Source of the DNA: Gamarada debralockiae
Lineage: Eukaryota; Ascomycota; Leotiomycetes; Helotiales; Hyphodiscaceae
DNA length: 14,143 bases
Direction: 5' to 3'
Assembly (NCBI GenBank): GCA_002803225.1
Contig: NXFV01001256.1
Location: 1-14,143 of the forward strand
Both the position numbers and the translations under genes were made by a program. Every line of letters starts with the position of its first letter. Position 1 is the stretch's first letter. Positions 6,745 to 14,143 of the stretch are shown piece by piece. The notes beneath the pieces were generated by a model that was not told where the DNA came from, did not search any database, and saw only the letters and a program-made list of their open reading frames with translations.

Positions 6745-7504
6745 TACGCGTTTGTGGGAACGCTAGCGGCCGCGTCGCAGCGAATATGTGCCAGGCGGCA
6801 TTCGTGCAATCACGTGACAAATGGTGATAGTTAAGGGAGTATTAAAGTCCGAGTGTGAGTTGTAATTATCTACTACTACTGTAACGCGTTACAATTCAGC
6901 TACTTTTTATACTATTTAGTCTCAGGCCCTAATTTATGGTTATTAAGATAGTGTGCTATGATCAATTTAGGAGTTCATTGAAGTACGTCTTACCTACTCG
7001 ATTAAAAAATTACTAAAGGACCCACTATCTAACGAAATAACCTAAAAAAGGGTCTGATTTATGAGGTAAATAGAAAGTGTTAAAATCCAAGGCCACGTGG
7101 CTCTAGAACAAAGTGAAAGTCCTCGGTCCCCTGACCTAAGACGTGTCTAAGGTTGTCATGATTGGCTATCCACGCGAAGATTCGTAGGTGCCGCGCACTT
7201 CAGCTGAAATCGAGCTTGAGCATAGCTTCGTACTGTACATTTATTACACATTCTCACTGGAGACCACTGTACATCGCTATAGAGACAGTCCCGGGCTGCT
7301 GTTTCCGCATCCATGCTCTATTCCTTTCACTCATATATTAATCTATAACACATCGTGAATACTACTACACACATCCAGCCTTCAACATCTATTCTATCAG
7401 TCTGGGCAGCATTTACGTCTGGCGGCATATTCCTGGAATTTGGCTCTGGTACAACCACTAATATCAAAACCAAGGCCACTTTTGGGTTAAACAGTCATAT
7501 CATA
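6745..7504. other. Gene-free stretch upstream of the HET gene
   Basis: No convincing reading frame on either strand. It includes a NotI-like GCGGCCGC word at about 6767, TCACGTGA at about 6811-6818, a 14-base perfect palindrome TGTAACGCGTTACA (6880-6893), and an AT-rich segment (6895-7090). The last 200 bases are the likely promoter and leader of the HET gene, with AT-rich TATATTAATC near 7334. The frame of the HET gene extends upstream to 7355 without a stop but has no ATG there, so that extension is treated as leader. Confidence 0.45.
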
Positions 7505-9055
7505 ATGCGCCTCCTTAATTCAAAGACTCTTCAGCTCCATGAATTTTTTGGTGCAACAATTCCACCGTACGGAATACTTTCTCATACTTGGGAAGATGAC
7601 GAGGTCTCATTCCAAGACATGCATAATGAAGTTGGAACCCAAAAGGCCGGCTACCATAAGATCACAAATTGCTGTAAAACAGCTGCGGCGGATGGTTTCG
7701 AATATGTTTGGGTCGATACCTGTTGCATTGACAAGACAAGTAGCTCAGAACTCTCTGAGGCTATCAATTCTATGTATCGATGGTATCAATATGCTGAGGT
7801 TTGCTATGTCTTTTTGTCGGATGTCCCGTCGCGTGCAAACCCTCGCTCCCTGGACTCTGCTTTTAGGAAGAGCCGATGGTTTACAAGAGGATGGACACTC
7901 CAGGAATTGATTGCGCCTTCTCAGTTGGCGTTCTTCGGCAGCGACTGGAATGAGGTTGGGACCAAGTTAAGCCTAAATGATCTTGTATCTGAGATTACAC
8001 AAATCCCTGAAGATGTTCTTCTCGGAGCTAGCCTCGAAAGCTTTAGTGTTGCTCAAAGGATGTCGTGGGCTTCGAAACGGCAGACGACAAGATCGGAAGA
8101 CCTTGCTTACTGTCTGATGGGGCTATTTGGCGTCAATATGCCAATGCTCTATGGTGAAGGTGAAGGAGCCTTTGGCAGGCTTCAACAAGAGATCATGAAT
8201 ATCTCTGATGATCAGACTATTTTTATATGGAAATCAAATTCGTGGTGGGAACACCGTGGAGGGCTTCTTGCAGATTCGCCAGCTGCATTTGTCGATTCTG
8301 GAAATATAGTTCAACGCTCTAATCGACAACCAGATTCCTTCTCATGGACAAACGGAGGGATACGACTTTCTCTACCATTAAAGCCTCTGGCTATTGCGAA
8401 TAGCTATCTAGCTATTGTGGACTGTCAAGAGCTCGGTGAGAATGGGATTCTTCTAGGCCTTGTTTTGGAATATATACCTAGCACCGATGGCCATTTCCAA
8501 AGAGCCCTGAGTGACGAGATACAGAAGATAGATAGTGTAGAAGGGCTCCAAATAAGTCGGCAAAACATGTTTGTCAAACAACATCAGCGTCAGAAGAAAC
8601 CAGCATCACACGGATTCTATCATCTACTTTCCGTCAACGAGCGAGCCCTACAAGACCAAGGAATTAAATTTGTCGGTTCTTACCCCTTTGATCATCATGA
8701 GATATTGGAAGGACGTAACATTTTCATGGCAGCTTTTTATGATAATATCCTTTGTACCCTAAGGTTTGAAGATCGTTCAGGAGACATTTTTGATGTCACA
8801 TTTAGGATGAAGGACAAAATTTTGTCTGCCTTTGTCGAGCAGCCCGAAGTTGGTGAAAGTTTAAAGGAAATGTTCTGGTCTTTTAGAAATGAGTATTCTG
8901 TCGTTCGTTTGAAAAATTTCCCCCCTTTTTCTGAGCGTCGGAGAATCTGGGGTCCTGACTCTGATCGAGTAATCTGGAGAGACATTTGTGTAGCAGTGAA
9001 AAGGCAGCTTGTCTCGGGGGTGAAAAGGCTTACTATTTGTATAAATCGAATGTAA
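7505..9055 (+). CDS. HET-domain protein (heterokaryon incompatibility type), intact
   Basis: 516 residues from the ATG at 7505, chosen because HET proteins typically open with a motif like MRLLNSKTLQLHEFFG right at the N-terminus. The HET domain spans about residues 20-220: PYGILSHTWEDDEVSFQDM (21-39), GFEYVWVDTCCIDK (64-77), SRWFTRGWTLQELIAP (123-138) and TTRSEDLAYCLMGLFGVN (194-211), ending in PMLYGEGEGAFGRLQQEI. The rest resembles the DUF8212-type C-terminal region, including FSWTNGGIRLSLPL (279-292). HET domains act in fungal allorecognition, where they trigger cell death when incompatible strains fuse; the specific partner is unknown. No NACHT or WD40 domain is fused, no introns are needed, and no signal peptide or membrane segment is seen. 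Two HET relics lie within 6 kb. Intact by reading frame; expression not shown. Confidence 0.88.
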   Translation: MRLLNSKTLQLHEFFGATIPPYGILSHTWEDDEVSFQDMHNEVGTQKAGYHKITNCCKTAAADGFEYVWVDTCCIDKTSSSELSEAINSMYRWYQYAEVCYVFLSDVPSRANPRSLDSAFRKSRWFTRGWTLQELIAPSQLAFFGSDWNEVGTKLSLNDLVSEITQIPEDVLLGASLESFSVAQRMSWASKRQTTRSEDLAYCLMGLFGVNMPMLYGEGEGAFGRLQQEIMNISDDQTIFIWKSNSWWEHRGGLLADSPAAFVDSGNIVQRSNRQPDSFSWTNGGIRLSLPLKPLAIANSYLAIVDCQELGENGILLGLVLEYIPSTDGHFQRALSDEIQKIDSVEGLQISRQNMFVKQHQRQKKPASHGFYHLLSVNERALQDQGIKFVGSYPFDHHEILEGRNIFMAAFYDNILCTLRFEDRSGDIFDVTFRMKDKILSAFVEQPEVGESLKEMFWSFRNEYSVVRLKNFPPFSERRRIWGPDSDRVIWRDICVAVKRQLVSGVKRLTICINRM

Positions 9056-9538
9056 TCCAGCCATTTTGCTGTCGTGAAAGTTCTGGCAATTCCCCAATTA
9101 TGACACGTTGGTTCGAGCCTTCCATTTCTGCATCTGGCTTCATCGCGAAACAGCATCCTCGTCCACAAATGGCATCTCTTCCAAAAGCAGCATCTGTTGA
9201 ACAATGAACATTTGAATTTCCAGCTGGAAAACGAGCCCTCTACCGGCGTTTAATTCGAATGTGATGCAGCAGCACTGTAGAGACGCGGACAATGGAATGG
9301 TTGAAGACCTTATTCTGGTCGATAGGTGGGGAGTTTGGGATCGCAGGGGGCCACTATAAAGGCATATGTTCCCCTTAACCCTCTGTAAAATAGAGAATAA
9401 AAAATAATAATGTATTTTACATATATAAGCTATGCATAATAAGCCTTCACACTTCCATAGATTTGAGAATAGATATTCTCCCTGATGAATGCGCTCGATA
9501 ATCAGGAGGAAGCCAGAGAATTTTGCTCTACCCTCCTA
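9056..9538. other. Spacer downstream of the HET gene with AT-rich hairpins
   Basis: No gene is supported; overlapping short frames are out-of-frame shadows of the HET 3' end. It contains an inverted repeat TGTAAAATA (9384-9392) / TATTTTACA (9413-9421) and a hairpin GAGAATA-GA-TATTCTC (9465-9480). The AT-rich run 9380-9450 may include the polyadenylation region, or may be a small decayed element. Confidence 0.4.
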
Positions 9539-9756
9539 CTACCCAATAATTTGACACAAATAAAACTCCTCTCCCTCACTATCCGGTGAGAAGGCGACTG
9601 AGATAACGGAATGCGAAGGGCATTCGAGCGTTTGAAGTGCCGCGCCCGTCGCGGCGTTCGAGAGCCGGACCGTCTTGTCGTGCGACCCAGACACGATGCG
9701 CTTACCGTCCGGCAAGGAAGCGACGGAGGTGACCAAGGACGAATGGCCCTCGACCC
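9539..9756 (-). pseudogene. WD40-repeat remnant (fungal NLR-type)
   Basis: The minus strand encodes about 1.5 WD40 repeats: VEGHSSLVTSVASLPDGKR, then IVSGSHDKTVRLSNAATG, AALQTLECPSHSVISVAF, SPDSEGEE, then a stop. The repeat wording (GH-x-x-x-V-x-S-V, SPDG, IVSGSHDKTVRLW, NAATG) is that of the high-identity WD40 arrays at the C-termini of fungal NACHT-WD40 (HET-E/NWD-type) proteins. Usual consensus residues are changed: AFSPDG to ASLPDG and RLWNAATG to RLSNAATG. There is no upstream NACHT domain or further repeat on this strand. It abuts a plus-strand HET fragment at about 9757-9765. Confidence 0.72.
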
Positions 9757-10303
9757 ATCCCTCGAAATGACAAATAAAGGATTGAGAATAGAGCTACCAC
9801 TAGTGCGCGTCGAAGGCTCCAAAGAAGTAGGGGCCGTCATGAACTTTCGAGTGGACCATGAAGAGGAAGAATATCAGAATCAATTCTTTGGAATCTCTCT
9901 CGAGAAAGTAGACGGGGGAACATATATTCAGTCTCATCTCTGGATATTATTCATGACCGACTCTGTAGACAAAAAGGTCTCACACAGCACAATATACATC
10001 ACTGAGCCCCCGATTTCCGAAAGGTCCCACAAGTTACGGCTGGACCCAGTTCCGTTCACGATCACACATAATACGGAGGGTGAGCAAAGATTTGCCCTAA
10101 CGGAGGAGGTGTCTATATACCCTAGTGACCATTTCCAGAACGGTAGCTCACTTCGCTAGACTGTCGACGAGGGCTCTGGTGCAGCTGCGCTTTTATTCAG
10201 GCGCCAAGCCATGGTCCAAGAGCTCGTAGTGTTATTCGGCATGTACGACGGCGAAGCCCGGTCGAAATTAGTTCGGACCGGAGCCCAAGTTACACAAAGC
10301 TGA
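9757..10303 (+). pseudogene. HET-protein C-terminal fragment, truncated and with an internal stop
   Basis: The plus strand carries a region typical of HET/DUF8212 protein C-termini: LEMTNKGLRIELPLV, then GAVMNFRVD, FFGISLEKVDGGTYIQ and HSTIYITEPP. The intact gene upstream has the same TNGGIRLSLPL signature in its middle. The N-terminal HET domain is absent: sequence 5' of about 9760 is the antisense of a WD40 remnant. A TAG at 10157-10159 interrupts the frame, but coding-like sequence (AAALLFRRQAM, ELVVLFGMYDGEARS) continues in the same frame to TGA at 10301-10303. The open frame from 9611 is therefore an accidental fusion and not a gene. Confidence 0.68.
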
Positions 10304-11049
10304 GGAAAAGGAAATTGTCTAAAGCCAATTTTGAACGGATCTGATACAATTCTTTAAAACTAAGATCAACCTATCGCTATTCCTGCCAAGCCCCTACTAG
10401 TCCTGAAGACTTTGACTCGGCTTCTCTTCAACTTTTTACCACACAGCTTTTCTATGGTTCAAACTCATCATCCTGAAGAATGTAAGCGGATGAGAGACAG
10501 GGACGAAAATCCCGACCGCTCAACGTCTTGCGCGAAATCCAACGTCTTATGAAGTCCGCATTGCCTGGCGACTACGGTAGAACTGACCTTGTCAATAGAT
10601 ATTTTCTCTTCAGAGTTAAAAGCAGCACAAGGAGAGGGTTTGAAAGAATATAATTTGATCTCAGCTGAGATTCAACTGTTCTACGCAGTCTCCAGGCTGC
10701 CCACTTTGAAAGGGCGAATTGGTGCCGGAGAGTGTTTGGATTAAGACTTGAAGGTCAATATGCCTCGGCGTCTTGCTATGAAAAATCCGGGCATATGTTG
10801 TAAGTTGCCGACGAAAAAAGAACCGTGCCAACCGACGTTCGTCTAGAGGAAGGGGTATATTTGATTTTCAGGGGAAGATTGGGGAGGTACTGAACATTGA
10901 GTTGCGAATCCGTGGAATAGAATACATGAAGTCAACAGCACTGTTGATTGGGTTTCAGTTACAATTCTCATTATAAGCTTCGCCCCTATCCTAGCTCTAA
11001 TATATTGATCTCTATCTCTAAAATTCCAATCCTTGCTAGAAATGTCCAC
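10304..11049. other. Gene-free stretch between the HET fragment and the permease relic
   Basis: No recognisable coding sequence or RNA gene. One perfect 14-base palindrome ATCTCAGCTGAGAT (10658-10671) lies in a longer imperfect one. The right end is the 3' flank of the minus-strand permease relic. A pyrimidine-rich segment occurs at about 10420-10455. Confidence 0.4.
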
Positions 11050-12470
11050 TTAAGCAGGACTTGCACACCCGAAATTGATGGCAACACTTCCACCACTAAA
11101 TGCTGTGATCAAACCAAGGACACCCGTGTAGACACCAAGGACCGTCGTCACCAGAGCGCCCAGCATATAGAACACATTGAAACTGTTGAACATCATGTTC
11201 TTCTTGAAGCCGCGGATCCATCTTCCAATCCCACTATCAATAGCGTGATACGTGCCAGTCGCAGGGTCGAAATGTTCATCTTCGGTCATCGCGTCCTTTC
11301 GAACCTGGTATCCAAAGCTCAAGAGCGCGGGGAAGGTATATGTGAAGGATAGAATAAATAAAGCTCCAATCAATCCAGAGATGTCACTGAACGCTGGGAG
11401 GGCAGCCGCGATGATAAATCCCAATGCCCAGTATGCTGGAACGACAGCGATCTAGAGTATCTTGCCACCTTTGGTAGTCAAAGCGGGAGCGCCAAGAATC
11501 TCCTGGAATACCTCGATGTAGGCAACTTTGATACCGATGTTGCCGTAGAGGGCTGCGGCAATTAAGCCGGTGATGATATTCATTATGTTGTTACGGTTTG
11601 CCAGTTATACGGGGAGAGGCCTTGCATGACGGGGTTGTATGCGAATTGGCCTTGAAAAGAAGTGAATGTCAGTATATTCCTTGATTTAACAAGGGTTCAT
11701 CTCGGGCCTTGAAGCTCACCTTGGTAGCTGTATACGAAGATACCAAAGAACATGTAACACACGTAAATAAAGATGTTGGCGCAGAGGAGTCCCTTCCAGA
11801 AATCCCAGGGATGACGCATCTCAGCCAAGAATGCCACGAAGAATATTGCTCCCCCATAGCTGTAGACGGCTTGGTTGAGGCCGTTCAGAGAACCAACAAA
11901 TCCCGATCCATCCGTTGCCATACCAGCTGGTGGAGTACCAGCATAGGTATGGATGGGTCCCTTGGCAAAACTCTCTCCATAAGAGGCTACGACGGCTGAG
12001 TAATTAGGCTCGGTGTTTGCTGCAACTCCCATACCGACTTTCTGTTAGCGAGAGCATAAAGGCAGCAAGCTGAGAGCTGAATATATTCTGGCAAACTTAC
12101 CAGATGAAGATGATCAGCAGGTTAAATCCACACGGCAAAGTTTGCCAACCAACCAAACCTCTGCAGGGTGCGAATTTGACCAAGTATCATACCCGCGGCC
12201 ATGAAAACCACAAGACAGACGACAAAGCAAAGGTTTGACTTGGATACCCGCGAGATGGATTGTCTATTGCCAAGAATAAGAGCAGACACCATGAGAATCA
12301 TCTGTAAGAACTGAGCGACGTTGATGGAGTGAGCCCATTTTCCGTAGACACGGTAGAACATGTTGCCAAAGTTCAGAAGAGGGTAGCGACCTGAATCAAG
12401 GTGGAGGAAGATGTCCCAGAGGAGATAGCCCGAATAGCAAGCGAATCCTCCGAAGATGGTGTATAGAGGA
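11050..12470 (-). pseudogene. Neutral amino-acid permease (Aa_trans family, Mtr-like), multiply disrupted
   Basis: Minus-strand segments read as a fungal Aa_trans permease. The order is: YTIFGGFACYSGYLLWDIF; FGNMFYRVYGKWAHSINVAQ; LILGNRQSIS; MILGQIRTLQRFGWLANFAV; intron about 12042-12100; MGVAANTEPNYSA; EMRHPWDFWKGLLCANIF; VYSYQG; intron 11651-11719 (GTGAGC...CAAG, 69 nt); QFAYNPVMQGLSPYNWQ; ALYGNIGIKVAYIEVFQEI; VPAYWALGFIIAAALPAFS; and a stop at 11050-11052. Such permeases import neutral amino acids across the plasma membrane. Lesions: an extra T near 12125 (TGGATTTAAC), a missing base near 11590, and a TAG at 11452-11454 where the family has Trp (fits TGG to TAG). The phase across the upper intron also does not reconcile. 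The first 60-100 residues are missing, replaced by repeat sequence from 12471. Confidence 0.85.
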
Positions 12471-12621
12471 TGCTCAGGCTCTGTTCAGGCTCTGCTCAGG
12501 CTCTGCTCAGGCTCTGCTCAGGCTCTGCTCAGGCTCTGCTCAGGCTCTGATCAGGTATGTTCACCCTCGGCTCAGGTATGCTCACCCTCAGCTCAGGTAT
12601 GCTCACCCTCAGCTCAGGTTA
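12471..12621 (+). repeat. GCTCAGG minisatellite (11-bp and 21-bp units)
   Basis: Eight 11-base units of TGCTCAGGCTC with single changes (12471-12558) are followed by three 21-base units resembling GCTCACCCTCAGCTCAGGTA (about 12559-12621). The core GCTCAGG is the reverse complement of the CCTGAGC core in the arrays at 2799-2935 and 12787-12860. The array starts exactly where homology to the permease ends. An open frame across the array is a repeat artefact. Confidence 0.88.
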
Positions 12622-12860
12622 AAGCAGCAGCAGCTCACGTCCGGAGACTAAAACGGAACCAACGAGGATGAGATTAGAGTCTGACTTTTGTGGTAGTTAA
12701 ACTCTAATCTGAAAATCATTGTTCTAAAGTGGGTTAATAAGCCTGGCTGCTTCTTCTCAGGCGCTAATCACTCTCGGCTCACCTAGCTCACCTGAGCTGC
12801 CTAAGCAACCCGAGCAGTCCCTGAGCACCTAAGCAGAACTTAAGTAGCTCCTAAGCAGTA
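12622..12860 (+). repeat. Dispersed repeat, copy B, with opposed CTGAGC motifs
   Basis: 12690-12860 aligns with 2677-2935: TGGTAGTTAAACTCTAATCT, then GCTGCTTCTTCTCAGGCGCT, then AGCTCACCTGAGCTGCC and CCTGAGC-type units. Ten-base inverted words AGATTAGAGT and ACTCTAATCT flank about 20 bases near 12670-12710. With the GCTCAGG array on its left, the whole 12471-12860 block has opposed arms, like a foldback element. Outer boundaries and target duplication are not resolved. Confidence 0.6.
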
Positions 12861-12929
12861 TCATGCAGTGTGTGCAAGTTCCAGGCAACAAAAATTATCA
12901 ATCTGGACTCAGCCTTAAATTCTGATCCC

Positions 12930-14143
12930 TCACAATGTCCTGGCACTAATAACGACGAGGATCTCGTTTGCCGGGGGCGTGGTAACACAGCTAAATGAAA
13001 ACAACTCCTGCATCCTCTCTTCTTTGCGCGTAAATCCATTCGCAAGAACTCTCCCTTGTCCATCTGCCACTTGCAGATTCGCTGGGAGATTCGAGTAGCT
13101 CCCTAACGTCAGAACCAAATCATCCGGCTTCAGCATGCTGATAAGTTTACCGAAATTTCCAGTACCCAACCTCCGATACACTCTCTCGCCCCGTCTTGTG
13201 AAGTCCCCACCGTAAGTCTCCCCTTCCACCTCCGTAAGAACAAGACATGAGCACGACAGACTGTTATCAAAACTCATCGTGAGTGGCATCCATACCAAGC
13301 TCCGCGCTCTGCCTCTCCTAACAATCTCGAAACGCTCCATGGTATCCGAGCAAAACCACAACTTCTCCCCAGTCGCCTCGTCAGTGATGCTGTGGCTGCT
13401 TCCGTCATGATGCGCCGACCCAACTCGATTCAAGATTCCCCGAAGCCGTATCCACCCAGCCTTGACGGAGCCAAACTGGAACTCTGTAGCAAGTTCTACA
13501 TCGGCGGCTAGGGCATCTGCGAGGGCCTTGTGGGTACTTGTAGTGGGAAGGAAATTGCGTGGCTGTACAGTTGCTTCGACAGAAGCCCAGCTCCAACTCG
13601 GAGCAACGTAACCTTCTTCTCCAAGTCGTTTCTGATAGGGTGTACTTCTCCCAACGATCGTTATCCAACCCAACTGAGAGTAGATTCACATCCCAAAAGC
13701 CCGCGATGTATCGCTGACCTTGGAGTATTTTCGTATTGGCCAGTTCCCTGGCGACGGAGGATACCGCAATGAGTTTGTCGGTGTGTTTGGTGAGCTTGCA
13801 AGAAGTGTAGTCTCCTACCGTTCCACACCAGCGTTCATCAAATGCTTTTCGTGCGTGTTCTTCAGTCACCCCGCTTTGCGACATGGCAGTCATGGTTTCG
13901 ACCACTGTATGTTGTGTGCTCCTTAAACGTTCCTGCGAGAATCCGCCCACCCAGGCCTCTCGCAAAGACAATTCTCGTCACAAGACCAGTACGCGACGCT
14001 ATTGGCGAACGCAAGCGTACGTCTCGCGAGACTGCGTTCTTGGAAGACCCATGCACGGGTGAAAAGGGGTGTGTTGTGTTAATAGGTCTAGAAGGTACGG
14101 TGATATCTAGGGACAGGCAGCAGGCTATCGGTACAGGTAACAA
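12930..14143 (-). pseudogene. HET-domain protein, 3' portion, frameshifted and running off the window
   Basis: On the minus strand, from right to left: TPLFTRAWVFQERSLARRTL and AYWSCDENCLCE (the late HET-domain motif, 14090-13960), then AWVGGFSQERLRSTQHTVVE. A linker with RYIAGFWDVNLLS follows, then GWITIVG and GYVAPSWSWASVE, the HET C-terminal signature of the TOL-type class. The remainder ends at TGA 12930-12932. The parts lie in different frames: a GAGAG-type dinucleotide expansion near 13957-13961, a shift near 13675, and a stop just upstream of TPLF at about 14096. The N-terminal HET motifs would lie outside the window. This class differs from the intact gene at 7505, so it is not simply a duplicate. 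Role in allorecognition is by family only. Confidence 0.78.

Noticed and set aside
7355..7504. Upstream extension of the HET frame from a GTG
   Set aside because: Non-ATG start and no HET-like content. The ATG at 7505 gives the standard N-terminus of the family.
9611..9756. 5' half of the plus-strand frame 9611-10159 as coding
   Set aside because: It is antisense to the WD40 remnant and rich in Arg, as expected from reversed WD40 codons.
12471..12621. Possible CRISPR-like array
   Set aside because: The units are contiguous 11- and 21-base tandem repeats without unique spacers, in a eukaryotic context.
12456..12671. 71-codon frame with repeating SGSAQALLRLC-like wording
   Set aside because: Direct translation of the 11-bp and 21-bp minisatellite; no gene evidence.

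Overview
The window looks like nuclear DNA from a filamentous ascomycete (Pezizomycotina). The evidence is three HET-domain loci, a fungal fucose-lectin-like membrane protein, an intron-bearing fungal amino-acid permease with short GT-AG introns, a fungal DUF3505-type zinc-finger fragment, and LTR retrotransposon pieces with fungal features. The class cannot be settled from the sequence. It reads as an accessory, repeat-rich tract: two or three genes look intact, and everything else is a relic or a mobile element.

Layout. 1-562: 5' end of a minus-strand Ty1/Copia element (gag start, primer-binding site, 141-bp LTR). It is inserted in a decaying DUF3505-like gene (563-890). 891-1673: non-coding, with a diverged copy of a repeat end. 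1674-2822: plus-strand single-pass membrane protein with a fucose-lectin-like ectodomain. Its 3' end is replaced by a repeat rich in CTGAGC minisatellite units (2677-2935). 3189-4517: minus-strand Ty3/Gypsy relic with gag, polypurine tract, LTR and primer site but no pol. 4772-5764: intact gene for a domesticated Copia protease-like protein. 5765-7504: gene-free, holding a roughly 300-bp TA-flanked inverted-repeat element (6447-6744) and a possible solo LTR. 7505-9055: intact HET-domain gene. 9539-10303: a WD40 remnant on the minus strand abutting a HET C-terminal remnant on the plus strand. 11050-12470: minus-strand neutral amino-acid permease pseudogene. 12471-12860: second CTGAGC-type repeat, which removes the permease N-terminus. 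12930-14143: minus-strand HET-type pseudogene running off the window.

No biosynthetic cluster or operon-like unit is visible. The theme is a self/non-self recognition neighbourhood: HET domains and a trace of the WD40 repeats seen in fungal NLRs. It has been heavily remodelled by retroelements and small inverted-repeat elements. Several relic stop codons can be explained by C-to-T changes at CpA, as expected of repeat-induced point mutation, but the tract is not strikingly AT-rich. The most unusual intact gene is the one at 4772-5764, a retroelement-derived protein whose aspartic-protease signature has lost its catalytic motif.
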